From: Microcella flavibacter
GTDB lineage: Bacteria; Actinomycetota; Actinomycetes; Actinomycetales; Microbacteriaceae
Direction: 5' to 3'
Assembly: GCF_012530535.1 (NCBI RefSeq)
Contig: NZ_CP051299.1
Span: 372,001 to 436,000 of the forward strand
DNA length: 64,000 nt
The position numbers and the translations under genes were made by a program. Of the stretch, positions 7,667 through 16,943 are shown piece after piece (the first letter of the stretch is position 1; every line of letters starts with the position of its first letter). The notes under the pieces are model-generated. The model made no database searches. It was not told where the DNA came from and saw only the letters and a list, made by a program, of their open reading frames with translations.

Positions 7667-8656
7667 GTGCTCATCGCACAGCGTCCCACCCTGACCGAGG
7701 AGAGCGTCTCCGAGTTCCGGTCGCGCTTCATCATCGAGCCGCTCGAGCCCGGCTTCGGCTACACCCTCGGCAACTCGCTCCGCCGCACGCTCCTCTCGTC
7801 GATCCCGGGTGCCGCGGTCACGAGCATCCGCATCGACGGCGTGCTGCACGAGTTCAGCACCATCCCGGGCGTGAAGGAGGATGTCACCGAGATCATCCTC
7901 AACATCAAGAACCTGGTTGTCTCGAGCGAGCACGACGAGCCCATCACCGCCTACCTGCGCAAGACGGGCAGCGGCGAGGTCACGGCCTCCGACATCTCGG
8001 CCCCGGCCGGCGTCGAGATCCACAACCCCGAGCTCGTCATCGCGACCCTCAACGACAGCGCGAAGTTCGAGCTCGAGCTCACCATCGAGCGCGGCCGCGG
8101 CTACGTCAGCGCGACTCAGAACCGCAGCGAGTTCAGCGAGGCGGGCCAGATCCCGGTCGACTCGATCTACTCGCCCGTGCTCAAGGTCACCTACCGCGTC
8201 GAGGCCACCCGTGCCGGCGAGCGCACCGACTTCGACCGCCTCGTGGTCGACGTCGAGTCGAAGCCCGCCATCACGCCCCGCGACGCGATCGCCTCGGCCG
8301 GCCGCACGCTCGTCGAGCTGTTCGGTCTCGCCCGCGAGCTGAACACGCAGGCCGAGGGCATCGAGATCGGCCCCGCGCCGGTCGACGCCGTGCTCTCGAC
8401 CGAGCTGTCGATGCCCATCGAGGACCTCGACCTCTCGGTGCGCAGCTACAACTGCCTCAAGCGCGAGGGCATCAATACCGTGAGCGAGCTCGTCGCCCTG
8501 TCGGAGACGCAGCTCATGAACATCCGCAACTTCGGGCAGAAGTCCGTCGACGAGGTCAAGGACAAGCTCGTCGAGATGGGCCTCTCGCTGAAGGACGCCG
8601 TGCCCGGCTTCGACGGCGCGCACTTCTACGGCGGCAACGAGGACGACTACGTCTGA
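7667..8656 (+). CDS. rpoA: DNA-directed RNA polymerase alpha subunit
   Basis: RpoA (329 aa) is the assembly platform of RNA polymerase and the contact for activators and UP elements. The N-terminal dimerisation domain covers roughly residues 1-230 ([20 protein letters not shown]). The C-terminal helix-hairpin-helix domain follows a short linker ([19 protein letters not shown], then [14 protein letters not shown]). The start is GTG, with GAAAGGA 6-7 nt upstream. Length and order before rplQ are typical. Confidence 0.97.
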   Translation: MLIAQRPTLTEESVSEFRSRFIIEPLEPGFGYTLGNSLRRTLLSSIPGAAVTSIRIDGVLHEFSTIPGVKEDVTEIILNIKNLVVSSEHDEPITAYLRKTGSGEVTASDISAPAGVEIHNPELVIATLNDSAKFELELTIERGRGYVSATQNRSEFSEAGQIPVDSIYSPVLKVTYRVEATRAGERTDFDRLVVDVESKPAITPRDAIASAGRTLVELFGLARELNTQAEGIEIGPAPVDAVLSTELSMPIEDLDLSVRSYNCLKREGINTVSELVALSETQLMNIRNFGQKSVDEVKDKLVEMGLSLKDAVPGFDGAHFYGGNEDDYV

Positions 8657-8707
8657 GGCTCGTCGTCCCGACAGCCCGAGAACCCCTGACACTGGAGAAC
8701 ACTGATC

Positions 8708-9265
8708 ATGCCTAAGCCCACCAAGGGTCCCCGCCTCGGAGGAGGCCCGGCGCACGAGCGCCTCATGCTCGCGAACCTCGCCACGGCGCTGTTCACGCAC
8801 AAGCGCATCACGACGACCGAGACGAAGGCCAAGCGCCTGCGTCCGCTCGCCGAGCGCCTCGTGACCTTCGCCAAGCGCGGCGACCTGCACGCGCGTCGTC
8901 GCGTCATGACGACCATCCGCGACAAGAGCGCCGTGCACGAGCTCTTCACCGAGATCGCTCCGCTCATGGCCGAGCGCGAGGGCGGCTACACCCGCATCGT
9001 GAAGACGGGCTACCGCAAGGGCGACAACGCCCCCATGGCCGTCATCGAGCTCGTCCTGGAGCCCGTGAACCCGAAGCCGAAGTCGGCGAAGAAGACGGCC
9101 GCTGCGGCGGCCGCCGCGGCGCCGGCCGCCGAGCAGCCCACCACCGAGGAGACCGAGGAGGTCGTGGTCGAGGAGACCACCGCCGACGACGCGGCCGCCG
9201 AGGAGACGAGCACCGACGAGAGCAGCACCGACGAGTCGGCCGCTGCCGAGGAGTCGAGCAAGTAG
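8708..9265 (+). CDS. rplQ: 50S ribosomal protein L17 with acidic C-terminal tail
   Basis: L17 (185 aa) lies near the polypeptide exit tunnel. The core is canonical ([37 protein letters not shown]). The family core of about 120 residues ends near VIELVLEP. The last 60 residues are an Ala-rich then strongly Glu/Asp/Ser/Thr-rich tail ([20 protein letters not shown]). Tails of this kind are known in actinobacterial L17 but vary in length. A strong terminator follows, ending the alpha operon. Confidence 0.96.
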   Translation: MPKPTKGPRLGGGPAHERLMLANLATALFTHKRITTTETKAKRLRPLAERLVTFAKRGDLHARRRVMTTIRDKSAVHELFTEIAPLMAEREGGYTRIVKTGYRKGDNAPMAVIELVLEPVNPKPKSAKKTAAAAAAAAPAAEQPTTEETEEVVVEETTADDAAAEETSTDESSTDESAAAEESSK

Positions 9266-9283
9266 TACCGCGCACGGCGCGAC

Positions 9284-9318
9284 AGTAGGGCCCCATCCGT
9301 CTCGGGTGGGGCCCTACT
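9284..9318 (+). terminator. Rho-independent terminator of the alpha operon
   Basis: A 15-bp stem (9284-9298 with 9304-9318, one G-U pair) with a 5-nt loop lies just after rplQ and is followed by a pyrimidine stretch (CTTGTCT). It is the strongest terminator in this part of the window. It overlaps the 5' region of the next gene, whose start codon is only 11 bp downstream. Confidence 0.85.
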
Positions 9319-9328
9319 CTTGTCTGCC

Positions 9329-10378
9329 ATGAGCGATCCCGTCCCCTCCGCCTCGGCTGCCACGACCCCGCTCCGCGAGCGGGTGCCCGCGCCCGGCGAG
9401 GTCGTCCTGCCGGAGGGGTGCGAGGGCGTGCGCTGGCGGCCCGCCGTCGCCGGCGACGCCGCGGCGATCACCGGGCTGCTGGCGGCCATGAGCACGCGCG
9501 ACCACCCGAGCTGGAGCGAGACCCTCGAGGAGATCGAGGAGGAGCTCGCGCACTCGTGGATCGACCTCGAGCGCGACACGGTCGTCGCGTTCGCCGACGA
9601 CGGCACGATGGTGGCGCACGGCATCGTCATCGAGACGCCCGAGCCCGAATCGATCGTGCGGGTGTTCCTGCACGGCGGGGTGCACCCGCAGCACCGGGGC
9701 CGCGGCCTCGGGCGGGCGATGCTCGCCTGGCAGCTCGCGCGCGGCCACGAGCGGCTGTCGACGAGCGAGCACCGGATGCCCGGCTGGCTGCTCTCCTCCG
9801 CGGCCGACCGGGCGCCCGAGCACGGCGCCCTGCTGCGGGCCGCGGGCTTCACCGCCGCCCGCTACTTCACGACGCTCGAGGCCGCGCTCGACGTCGAGCT
9901 GCCGGATCGTCCGCTGCCCGCGGGAGTGCGGGTCGTCCCGTTCAGCGCGGAGCTCAGCGAGCGCGTGCGGCTCGCCAAGAACGCCTCCTTCGCCGACCAC
10001 TGGGGCAGCCAGCCCGTCGTCGCCGAGTCCTGGGACGCGAACGTCGCCCTCCCGACCTTCCGCGCCGATCTCAGCCGGGTGGCGCTCGTCGGCGAGCAGG
10101 TCGTGGCGTTCGCGACGGTGGAGGTCAACGAGGAGGACTGGCCGCGGCAGGGCTTCACGAGCATCTACATCGGGCTCGTCGGCACGCTCCGCGAGCACCG
10201 GGGCCGCGGGCTGGCCGGGGCGCTCCTGGCCGAGGTCATGCGGGCCTCCCGGCAGGCGGGGCTCGAGCGCTGCGTGCTCGACGTCGACACGGAGAACCCG
10301 ACCGGTGCGCTCGGGGTCTACACCCGCCTCGGGTTCACGGCCACCGACCGCGACGTCGCGTACGCGATCGAGTACTGA
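9329..10378 (+). CDS. Tandem GNAT-domain acetyltransferase
   Basis: This 349-residue protein holds two GNAT folds. The acetyl-CoA loop of the first is HPQHRGRGLGRA at about residues 119-130, and the second is EHRGRGLAGALL near 289-300, followed by LDVDTENPTGALGVYTRLGF. The two-domain architecture resembles mycothiol synthase MshD, but the sequence outside the acetyl-CoA loops does not let me assign a substrate. It is monocistronic: a terminator lies just before it and it is convergent with the acyltransferase gene. An in-frame TTG at 9320 is an unlikely alternative start. Confidence 0.8.
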   Translation: MSDPVPSASAATTPLRERVPAPGEVVLPEGCEGVRWRPAVAGDAAAITGLLAAMSTRDHPSWSETLEEIEEELAHSWIDLERDTVVAFADDGTMVAHGIVIETPEPESIVRVFLHGGVHPQHRGRGLGRAMLAWQLARGHERLSTSEHRMPGWLLSSAADRAPEHGALLRAAGFTAARYFTTLEAALDVELPDRPLPAGVRVVPFSAELSERVRLAKNASFADHWGSQPVVAESWDANVALPTFRADLSRVALVGEQVVAFATVEVNEEDWPRQGFTSIYIGLVGTLREHRGRGLAGALLAEVMRASRQAGLERCVLDVDTENPTGALGVYTRLGFTATDRDVAYAIEY

Positions 10379-10397
10379 GGAGCATCCCGACCCCACC

Positions 10398-10412
10398 GCC
10401 CCGCCTCGGGGC
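10398..10412. terminator. Short hairpin between convergent genes
   Basis: A 6-bp GCCCCG/CGGGGC hairpin with a 3-nt loop lies in the 46-bp gap between the converging GNAT and acyltransferase genes. It is short and has no T-run, so it is only a possible bidirectional terminator. Confidence 0.3.
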
Positions 10413-10424
10413 CGCGCGCCGCGC

Positions 10425-12386
10425 TCAGGACAGGTCGGCGAGGTAGTCCTGGAACCGGGGCAGCGCCGTCAGCCGTCGCACCGCGCCGTCGACGGCGTCG
10501 GCGTAGACGCGCGCCCCCGCGCTGCCCGGGTGGATCTGATCGCCGGCCAGCAGGGCGAGCTGCGGCTCGATCGCCGAGCGCCAGTCGGCCAGCTCGACCG
10601 CGCGGAACCGAGCGGCGAAGGTCGTGAGCTCGCCGTTGACCCCGGGGGTCCAGTCGCGGGGGGCCTGCGCGCTCACGAGCACGAGCGTGCGCGAGGGCCC
10701 GAGGATGCGCCGCACCTCGTCGAGCGTCGCGGCGTCGATCGGCCCGTTGGTGCCCAAGCCGAGCACGACGGTCGACCGCAGCTCGCCCGCGGCGGCGTAC
10801 CCGCGCAGCAGATCGGGCGCGGCGCGCATCTGCCGCGAGACGGCGGCATCGATGAGGATGCCCGGGAAGCGCTCCTGCAGCGCCGGGGCCGAGGCGAGCA
10901 TCACCGAGTCGCCGATCGCGATGATCTCGTCGCCCGGCGGCACCGTCGGCGCGGGGCTCGGAGCGGTGAGCACGAGCGGCTCCGGCGGCACGGTCGGGGC
11001 GGGCCGGCGCTCGAGCTCGTCGAGGGCGGTCTGCCCGGCGAGGATTGCGGCCGCGGCCTGCGACTCCGCGGGGGCGCGCACGACGGCGGCGGTCGTGCCG
11101 GCGAGGAGCAGGGCGGTGACCGCGGTGGCGACGAGCGCCACGGCCCACGGGCGGCGCGCGATCGGGGCGGGGGCGGGAGCGCCGGCGGCAGGGGAGGGCG
11201 CGCCGGACGGCGACCCGGCGGCGGGGGAGGGCGCGACCTCGGCGCGGCGGCCGACCCCGAGCGCCGCGAGCCCGTGGCGGCGCACGGGCTGCTCGAGCCA
11301 GCGGTACGAGCCCGCGGCGAGCGGCAGCGAGATCGCGAGGGCGAGCAGGCCGAGCATCCACCCCGTCGCCCCGGTGCGGTCGATGCCCGGCAGCGCCGCG
11401 CCCAGCAGGACGACGACCGGCCAGTGCCACAGGTAGAGCCCGTACGAGCGCTCGCCGACCCATCCGGCGGGTCCGCGGTCGATGAGCGGGGCGACCCGGC
11501 CGCCCGGGTGGTCGAGCGCGAGCAGCAGCACCGCGGTGAGCAGCACGACCGCGACCATGCCGCCCCGGTAGGCGGCGGCGCCGTCGATGGCGAGGATGCT
11601 CGCGAGGGCGACGATGCCGACCGCGGCGGTGATCGCCCCGGCGTCGGCGACCGCGGCGGGGATGCGCCCGGCCGCGCGGTCGGCGGGGAGGGCGAGCGGC
11701 CGCCGCGCGAGCGCGAGCCCCGCGCCGACGAGCAGGCCGAAGCCGTGGGTGAGGGTCGAGAAGTAGGCGCTCGAGGCGGCCGCGCCGTCGGCGGCGGGGT
11801 CGCCCGCGACGAGCCCCATCGCGACGGCCGACGCGACGGCGAGCGCCACGGGCACGGCGACGCGCATCCATCGCCGGGGGAGGACGAGCAGGCCCGCGAG
11901 CGCGAGGGGCCACAGCAGGTAGAACTGCTCCTCGACGGCGAGCGACCAGAGGTGGCGCAGCAGCTCGGGGCTGGTCTGATCGAGGTAGCTGGCCCCTTGC
12001 GCGATCGCGACCCAGTTGCTGGAGAAGGTCGCGGCGCCGAGCAGTTGCCAGTCGATGCCGACGAGCACGTCGCCGCCGATGAGCGCGGCGACGCCGGCGC
12101 TCGCGCCGACGACGAGCAGCAGGGCGGGCAGCAGGCGGCGGGCGCGGCGGCGCCAGAAGCGGCCGAGGCGGATGCCCCCCTCGCGCGCGTGCTCCGCGAG
12201 CAGCAGCGCGGTGATGAGGTAGCCGCTCACGACGAGGAACACGTCGACCCCGACGAACCCGCCGGGGGCGAGGCCGGGGACGAGGTGGTAGGCGAGCACG
12301 AGCACGACGGCCAGGGCCCGCACCCCGTCGAGACCGGGGAGGCGGGCCCGGGTGCCGATCGGGGGTGTCGCGGGACTGCTGCTCAT
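10425..12386 (-). CDS. OafA/YrhL-type acyltransferase with C-terminal SGNH domain
   Basis: This 653-residue membrane protein has an acyltransferase-3 domain over about residues 15-375, beginning RLPGLDGVRALAVVLVL (the conserved GLDGVRALA and the His in AYHLVPG). It has roughly ten hydrophobic helices. An SGNH-hydrolase-like domain follows (GDSVMLA at 492, GTNG near 545, GDQIHPG near 615 with the catalytic Asp-His). Such proteins O-acetylate cell-surface polysaccharides or peptidoglycan. The substrate cannot be read from the sequence. A strong GGAGGGG lies just before the ATG. It is divergent from truA. Confidence 0.88.
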   Translation of the reverse strand: MSSSPATPPIGTRARLPGLDGVRALAVVLVLAYHLVPGLAPGGFVGVDVFLVVSGYLITALLLAEHAREGGIRLGRFWRRRARRLLPALLLVVGASAGVAALIGGDVLVGIDWQLLGAATFSSNWVAIAQGASYLDQTSPELLRHLWSLAVEEQFYLLWPLALAGLLVLPRRWMRVAVPVALAVASAVAMGLVAGDPAADGAAASSAYFSTLTHGFGLLVGAGLALARRPLALPADRAAGRIPAAVADAGAITAAVGIVALASILAIDGAAAYRGGMVAVVLLTAVLLLALDHPGGRVAPLIDRGPAGWVGERSYGLYLWHWPVVVLLGAALPGIDRTGATGWMLGLLALAISLPLAAGSYRWLEQPVRRHGLAALGVGRRAEVAPSPAAGSPSGAPSPAAGAPAPAPIARRPWAVALVATAVTALLLAGTTAAVVRAPAESQAAAAILAGQTALDELERRPAPTVPPEPLVLTAPSPAPTVPPGDEIIAIGDSVMLASAPALQERFPGILIDAAVSRQMRAAPDLLRGYAAAGELRSTVVLGLGTNGPIDAATLDEVRRILGPSRTLVLVSAQAPRDWTPGVNGELTTFAARFRAVELADWRSAIEPQLALLAGDQIHPGSAGARVYADAVDGAVRRLTALPRFQDYLADLS

Positions 12387-12437
12387 CGCCCCTCCAGGGT
12401 CGCGCCGCGGGCTCGCGAGGTCAAACCGGCCGCGCCG

Positions 12438-12443
12438 TAGACT
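12438..12443 (+). promoter_or_regulatory. -10 element (TAGACT) of truA
   Basis: TAGACT ends 8 nt before the GTG start of truA and no Shine-Dalgarno sequence lies in between, so the transcript is predicted to be leaderless. Confidence 0.5.
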
Positions 12444-12451
12444 CCTCCTTC

Positions 12452-13360
12452 GTGGAGAACGTGCGGCTTCGACTCGACCTCGGGTACGACGGCTCGGCGT
12501 TCTCGGGATGGGCGCGCCAGCCGGGGCTGCGCACGGTGCAGGGCGAGCTCGAAGCGGCCCTCGCGACGGTGCTGCGCGGCCGAGAGGGCGTTCCGGAGCC
12601 GCCGACGCTCACGGTGGCCGGCCGCACCGACGCCGGCGTGCACGCGACGCACCAGGTGGCGCACGTCGATCTCACGCCCGCGCAGTGGCACGGCCTCGTG
12701 GGGCCGCCGCGCGGCGGCCACGTCGCGGCGCTCGGCCCGGAGGCGGCGCTCGGCCGGCGCCTCAACGGCCTCGCCGGCGGCGCGGGCGACGTGGTCGTCC
12801 GCTCGGTCGCCCGCGCGCCCGAGGGCTTCGACGCCCGCTTCTCGGCGAGCTGGCGGCGGTACGAGTACCGCATCGCCGACGAGGCCGCCGAGCGCGACCC
12901 CCGACGGCGCAATCACACCCTGTGGCACTCCGGCGAGCTCGACGTGGCGGCGATGGACGCCGCCTCGCGGGCGCTCACCGGGCTGCACGACTTCGCCGCC
13001 TTCTGCAAGCCGCGCGCCGGGTCGACGACCATCCGTACGCTGCTCGACTACTCGTGGCGGCGCAACGAGGAGGGCGTGCTCATCGGCCACGTGCGCGCCG
13101 ACGCCTTCTGCCACTCGATGGTGCGCTCGCTCGTCGGGGCGGCCATCGCCGTGGGGCTCGGCCGCATCGACGCCGATCGGGTGCAGGAGGTGCGCGACCT
13201 CGCGGAGCGCTCGAACGACGTCGCCGTCGTTCCGGCCAAGGGGCTGACGCTCGCGGAGGTCGCGTACCCGCACGACGAGGAGCTCGCCGCGCGCGCCGTG
13301 CAGACGCGAGCCCGGCGGGAGCCGGCGACGGGCTCCGGCGCAGCATCCCCCGCGAATTGA
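12452..13360 (+). CDS. truA: tRNA pseudouridine(38-40) synthase
   Basis: TruA (302 aa from this GTG) converts U38-U40 of the tRNA anticodon stem-loop to pseudouridine. The catalytic aspartate is D60 in VAGRTDAGVHA. Other landmarks are RLDLGYDGSAFSGWARQP, FDARFSASWRRYEYRI and FCHSMVRSLVGA. A second GTG three codons later is possible. The gene precedes rplM-rpsI, a common actinobacterial order, but rplM has its own promoter overlapping the truA stop. Confidence 0.94.
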   Translation: MENVRLRLDLGYDGSAFSGWARQPGLRTVQGELEAALATVLRGREGVPEPPTLTVAGRTDAGVHATHQVAHVDLTPAQWHGLVGPPRGGHVAALGPEAALGRRLNGLAGGAGDVVVRSVARAPEGFDARFSASWRRYEYRIADEAAERDPRRRNHTLWHSGELDVAAMDAASRALTGLHDFAAFCKPRAGSTTIRTLLDYSWRRNEEGVLIGHVRADAFCHSMVRSLVGAAIAVGLGRIDADRVQEVRDLAERSNDVAVVPAKGLTLAEVAYPHDEELAARAVQTRARREPATGSGAASPAN

Positions 13361-13385
13361 CCGGCGGGCGGGCGTGCCGTAGTCT
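13357..13385 (+). promoter_or_regulatory. Promoter of rplM-rpsI
   Basis: TTGACC (13357-13362) and TAGTCT (13380-13385) are separated by exactly 17 nt. The -35 overlaps the truA stop codon. Transcription would start near 13392 and give a leader of about 120 nt before rplM. Confidence 0.65.
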
Positions 13386-13391
13386 CGCTCT

Positions 13392-13510
13392 TTGGTGTCC
13401 GCCGTCGGCGGGCATCCGGTTGAGCCCTCCACCAGGTGGTTCCGCGCGATCCGCGCGTGAACAGCCCCCGGAGCGGGATTCACGAACTCCTCGACAAGAA
13501 AGCACGTACT
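13392..13510 (+). promoter_or_regulatory. Structured 5' leader of rplM
   Basis: The long untranslated leader can form several short helices. One is a bulged hairpin made of GTGAA/TTCAC arms and an inner CCC/GGG pair, lying between about 13458 and 13484. Another is a CGCG hairpin just upstream of it. Leader-based autoregulation by L13 is known in other bacteria; whether this leader does the same is inference. Confidence 0.35.
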
Positions 13511-13957
13511 GTGACGCGCACTTTCAGCCCCAAGCCTGCTGATGTTCAGCACGACTGGGTCGTCATCGATGCAACCGATGTCGTCCTCGGCCGTCTGGCC
13601 AGCCACGCCGCCGCGCTCCTCCGCGGCAAGCACAAGCCCACCTTCGCCCAGCACATGGACATGGGCGACTTCGTCATCATCATCAACGCCGACAAGGTCG
13701 CGCTGACCGGCTCGAAGCTCACCCAGAAGATGGCGTACCGCCACTCGGGCTACCCGGGCGGCCTCACGGCCACCTCGTACGCCGAGATGCTCGAGAAGAA
13801 CCCCGAGCGCACGGTCGAGAAGGCCATCCGCGGCATGCTGCCGAAGAACTCGCTGGGCCGCGCCCAGATCAAGAAGCTCAAGGTCTACAAGGGTGCCGAG
13901 CACCCCCACGCGGCGCAGCAGCCCAAGACCTACACCCTCGACCAGGTCGCCCAGTAG
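13511..13957 (+). CDS. rplM: 50S ribosomal protein L13
   Basis: L13 (148 aa) is an early 50S assembly protein. The sequence [16 protein letters not shown], then [33 protein letters not shown] and [19 protein letters not shown] is typical. The GTG start is chosen because the family begins at MTRTF(S/T)PK; an upstream in-frame ATG at 13436 would add 25 unrelated residues. It forms an operon with rpsI. Confidence 0.95.
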   Translation: MTRTFSPKPADVQHDWVVIDATDVVLGRLASHAAALLRGKHKPTFAQHMDMGDFVIIINADKVALTGSKLTQKMAYRHSGYPGGLTATSYAEMLEKNPERTVEKAIRGMLPKNSLGRAQIKKLKVYKGAEHPHAAQQPKTYTLDQVAQ

Positions 13958-13985
13958 CGGCCCGCAGACTCTAAGGATCACCATC

Positions 13986-14468
13986 GTGGCGAACGACACC
14001 AGCACTGACGTGGCTCCCGAGAGCTACACGACCGAGTCGTCGGCAGCTCCCGCTGCCGCGACCCCGCGCCCGGCCCTCACCGTCTCCGGTTCGGCCGTCG
14101 GCCGACGCAAGCAGGCCATCGCCCGCGCGCGCCTCGTCCCCGGCTCCGGCACCTTCGTGGTGAACGGCCGCACCCTCGAGGACTACTTCCCGAACAAGCT
14201 GCACCAGCAGCTGATCAACGATCCCTTCACGATCCTGCAGCTCGCGGGCGGCTACGACGTGACGGCGAAGATCACCGGCGGCGGCCCCTCGGGCCAGGCG
14301 GGCGCCCTGCGCCTCGCCATCGCGCGCGCCCTCAACGAGATCGACCGCGAGAACAACCGCGCGACCCTCAAGAAGGCCGGCTTCCTCACTCGTGACGCCC
14401 GCGTCATCGAGCGCAAGAAGGCCGGTCTCAAGAAGGCCCGCAAGGCTCCTCAGTACTCGAAGCGCTAG
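13986..14468 (+). CDS. rpsI: 30S ribosomal protein S9
   Basis: S9 (160 aa) has a C-terminal tail that reaches P-site tRNA. The core shows [21 protein letters not shown], then [18 protein letters not shown] and [21 protein letters not shown], ending [12 protein letters not shown] with the conserved terminal Lys-Arg. The first 35 residues are an Ala/Thr/Ser-rich extension. A weak AAGGAT lies before the GTG start. Confidence 0.95.
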   Translation: MANDTSTDVAPESYTTESSAAPAAATPRPALTVSGSAVGRRKQAIARARLVPGSGTFVVNGRTLEDYFPNKLHQQLINDPFTILQLAGGYDVTAKITGGGPSGQAGALRLAIARALNEIDRENNRATLKKAGFLTRDARVIERKKAGLKKARKAPQYSKR

Positions 14469-14486
14469 TCGGACGGGGCGGACCTC

Positions 14487-15848
14487 ATGGGTCGTCTCTT
14501 CGGCACGGACGGGGTCCGGGGGCTGGCCAACGGTGATCTCACCGCTGACCTGGCCCTGGGCCTCGCCCAGGCCGCCGCGCTCGTGCTCACTCAGGGGCGC
14601 CACGCGGAGGACCTCCGCGCGCAGGGCAAGCGCCCGCGCGCCATCCTCGCCCGCGACCCCCGCGTCTCGGGCGAGTTCCTCGGGGCCGCCGTGGCCGCCG
14701 GGCTCGCCTCCTCGGGCATCGACGTGCTCGACGCGGGCGTCATCCCGACCCCCGCGGCCGCGTTCCTCGTCGGCGACATCGGCGCCGACTTCGGCGTGAT
14801 GATCTCGGCCTCGCACAATCCGGCCCCCGACAACGGCATCAAGTTCTTCTCCTTCGGCGGGACGAAGCTGCCCGACGAGGTCGAGGATCGCATCGAGCAG
14901 GCGCTCGAGGGGCCGAAGCTCGCTCCGACGGGCGCCGGCGTCGGCCGCATCCGTCGCTTCGCCGACGCCGAGGACCGCTACACCCTGCACCTGCTCGGCA
15001 CGCTCGACGTGCGCCTCGACGGCCTGCACGTCGTGCTCGACTGCGCTCACGGGGCCGCCGCGGGCATCTCGCCGCAGGTCTTCGTCGACGCCGGCGCCGA
15101 GGTCACCGTCATGGGCGCGGAGCCCGACGGCCTCAACATCAACGACGGCGTCGGTTCGACCCACCTGACCAAGCTGCAGGAGGCCGTCGTGGCGCTCGGC
15201 GCCGATCTCGGCATCGCGCACGACGGCGACGCCGACCGCTGCCTCGCGGTGGATGACCAGGGCCGGGTCGTCGACGGCGACCAGATCATGGCGATCCTCG
15301 CCGTCTCCATGAAGCAGCGCGGCCTGCTCGCGCACGACACCCTCGCCGCCACCGTCATGAGCAACCTCGGGCTCAAGCTCGCGATGGCCGAGCACGGCGT
15401 GCGCATGGTCGAGACCAAAGTCGGCGACCGCTACGTGCTGGAGGCTCTCGCCGAGCACGGTCTGAGCCTCGGCGGCGAGCAGAGCGGCCACGTCATCTTC
15501 AGCGATCACGCGACGACGGGCGACGGCATCCTCTCCGGACTGCAGATCGCGGCCGAGATGGCGCGCACCGGCAGGACGCTCGCCGAGCTCGCGTCGATCA
15601 TGACGGTCTTCCCGCAGGTGCTCATCAACGTGCGCGGCGTCGATCGCACCGGGCTCGAAGGCCATACGGTCATCGCCGCGGCCGTCACCGAGGCGGAGGC
15701 CGAGCTGGGCCGCACCGGCCGCGTGCTGCTGCGGGCGAGCGGCACCGAGCCGATGGTGCGCGTCATGGTCGAGGCCGCGGACGAGGCGACCGCGCAGGCG
15801 GTCGCCGAGCGCCTGGTCGGCATCGTGCGCGAGCAGCTCGCGGTCTGA
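14487..15848 (+). CDS. glmM: Phosphoglucosamine mutase
   Basis: GlmM (453 aa) converts glucosamine-6-phosphate to glucosamine-1-phosphate on the way to UDP-GlcNAc and peptidoglycan. The phosphoserine loop [15 protein letters not shown] places the active-site serine at residue 109. The Mg site is HDGDADR, the sugar loop is GGEQSGH and the phosphate loop is [11 protein letters not shown]. It follows rpsI by 18 bp, so it may be co-transcribed. glmS, the preceding step of the pathway, lies 1.1 kb downstream beyond coaA. Confidence 0.96.
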   Translation: MGRLFGTDGVRGLANGDLTADLALGLAQAAALVLTQGRHAEDLRAQGKRPRAILARDPRVSGEFLGAAVAAGLASSGIDVLDAGVIPTPAAAFLVGDIGADFGVMISASHNPAPDNGIKFFSFGGTKLPDEVEDRIEQALEGPKLAPTGAGVGRIRRFADAEDRYTLHLLGTLDVRLDGLHVVLDCAHGAAAGISPQVFVDAGAEVTVMGAEPDGLNINDGVGSTHLTKLQEAVVALGADLGIAHDGDADRCLAVDDQGRVVDGDQIMAILAVSMKQRGLLAHDTLAATVMSNLGLKLAMAEHGVRMVETKVGDRYVLEALAEHGLSLGGEQSGHVIFSDHATTGDGILSGLQIAAEMARTGRTLAELASIMTVFPQVLINVRGVDRTGLEGHTVIAAAVTEAEAELGRTGRVLLRASGTEPMVRVMVEAADEATAQAVAERLVGIVREQLAV

Positions 15849-15890
15849 GGCACGGGCGCCGGGCATCCGGCAGCGGGTCGGCCCGAGGGG

Positions 15891-16850
15891 TCAGATCTTG
15901 CGCAGCAGCACCGTCGAGACGGCGTGGTCGCGCTCTTTGCGCAGTACGAGCGAGGCGCGCGCCCGCGTGGGCAGGATGTTCTGCACGAGGTTCGGCTCGT
16001 TGATCTCGCGCCAGATCTCGCGCGCCTTGCGCACGGCCTCGTCGTGATCGAGCGCCGCGTACCGGTGGAAGTAGCTGCGCGGATCGGCGAAGGCTCCCCG
16101 CTGCAGCGCGAGGAAGCGATCCTCGTACCACTGCGCGATGTCGCTCGTGCGGGCGTCGACGTAGATCGTGAAGTCGAAGAGGTCGCTGACGGCGAGCGAG
16201 GCGTCGGCGCCGGGCGGCTGGAGGACGTTGAGCCCCTCGACGATGAGGATGTCGGGGCGGCGCACGATGATCTCGGCGTTCGGCACGCGGTCGTAGGTGA
16301 GGTGCGAGTACACCGGTGCGCGCACCTCCTCGGCGCCCGCCTTGATGCGGGCGACGAAGCGCAGCAGCGCGCGGCGGTCGTACGACTCGGGGAAGCCCTT
16401 GCGGTGCAGGATGCCCCGGCGGGTGAGCTCGGCGGTCGGCAGCAGGAAGCCGTCGGTCGTGACGCGCTCGACCCGCGGGGTGTCCTCCCAGCGGGAGAGC
16501 AGCTCGCGCAGCAGACGCGCGATCGTCGACTTGCCGACGGCGACGGAGCCGGCGACGCCGATGACGAAGGGCGTGTGCGGGCGGGCATCGCCGAGGAAGG
16601 CCCGGGTCGCGGTGTGCAGCTGACGAGCGCCGACGGCGTAGAGGCTGAGCAGCTTGCTGAGCGGCTGGTAGACCTCCTCCACCTCGCGCAGATCGAGCTG
16701 ATCGCCGAGCCCGCGCAGCTGCACGAGCTCACGCTCGTCGAGGGGGTGCGGGGTCGCCGGGGCGAGGGCGGACCATCGGGCCCGGTCGATCTCGACGAAG
16801 GGGCTCTGGTCGCGGGGACTGGATTCGCGCGCCGCGCTCGCCTCGGACAT
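15891..16850 (-). CDS. coaA: Pantothenate kinase, type I
   Basis: CoaA (319 aa from this ATG) phosphorylates pantothenate, the first committed step of coenzyme A synthesis. The P-loop is [12 protein letters not shown], followed by TTDGFLLP, the [15 protein letters not shown] motif ([11 protein letters not shown]) and [10 protein letters not shown]. An upstream in-frame GTG at 16859 is rejected because it lies inside the -10 box TACTGT, while the ATG at 16850 lies 7 nt downstream of that box. The gene is convergent with glmM and divergent from glmS. Confidence 0.94.
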   Translation of the reverse strand: MSEASAARESSPRDQSPFVEIDRARWSALAPATPHPLDERELVQLRGLGDQLDLREVEEVYQPLSKLLSLYAVGARQLHTATRAFLGDARPHTPFVIGVAGSVAVGKSTIARLLRELLSRWEDTPRVERVTTDGFLLPTAELTRRGILHRKGFPESYDRRALLRFVARIKAGAEEVRAPVYSHLTYDRVPNAEIIVRRPDILIVEGLNVLQPPGADASLAVSDLFDFTIYVDARTSDIAQWYEDRFLALQRGAFADPRSYFHRYAALDHDEAVRKAREIWREINEPNLVQNILPTRARASLVLRKERDHAVSTVLLRKI

Positions 16851-16857
16851 CCGGCCC

Positions 16858-16863
16858 ACAGTA
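16858..16863 (-). promoter_or_regulatory. -10 element (TACTGT) of coaA
   Basis: On the minus strand TACTGT is followed by 7 nt and the coaA ATG, with no ribosome binding site, consistent with a leaderless mRNA and deciding the start choice. Confidence 0.5.
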
Positions 16864-16929
16864 CCGCCACGGCGACGCCCGCCTCCGCGCGGCCGGCCGC
16901 CGGAATCGCTGCACGGCGGCGTCGAGCCC

Positions 16930-16935
16930 TAGAAT
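16930..16935 (+). promoter_or_regulatory. -10 element (TAGAAT) of glmS
   Basis: TAGAAT ends 8 nt before the glmS ATG. There is no Shine-Dalgarno sequence, so the message should be leaderless and no glmS-type ribozyme can be present. Confidence 0.55.
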
Positions 16936-16943
16936 CTCGTCTC

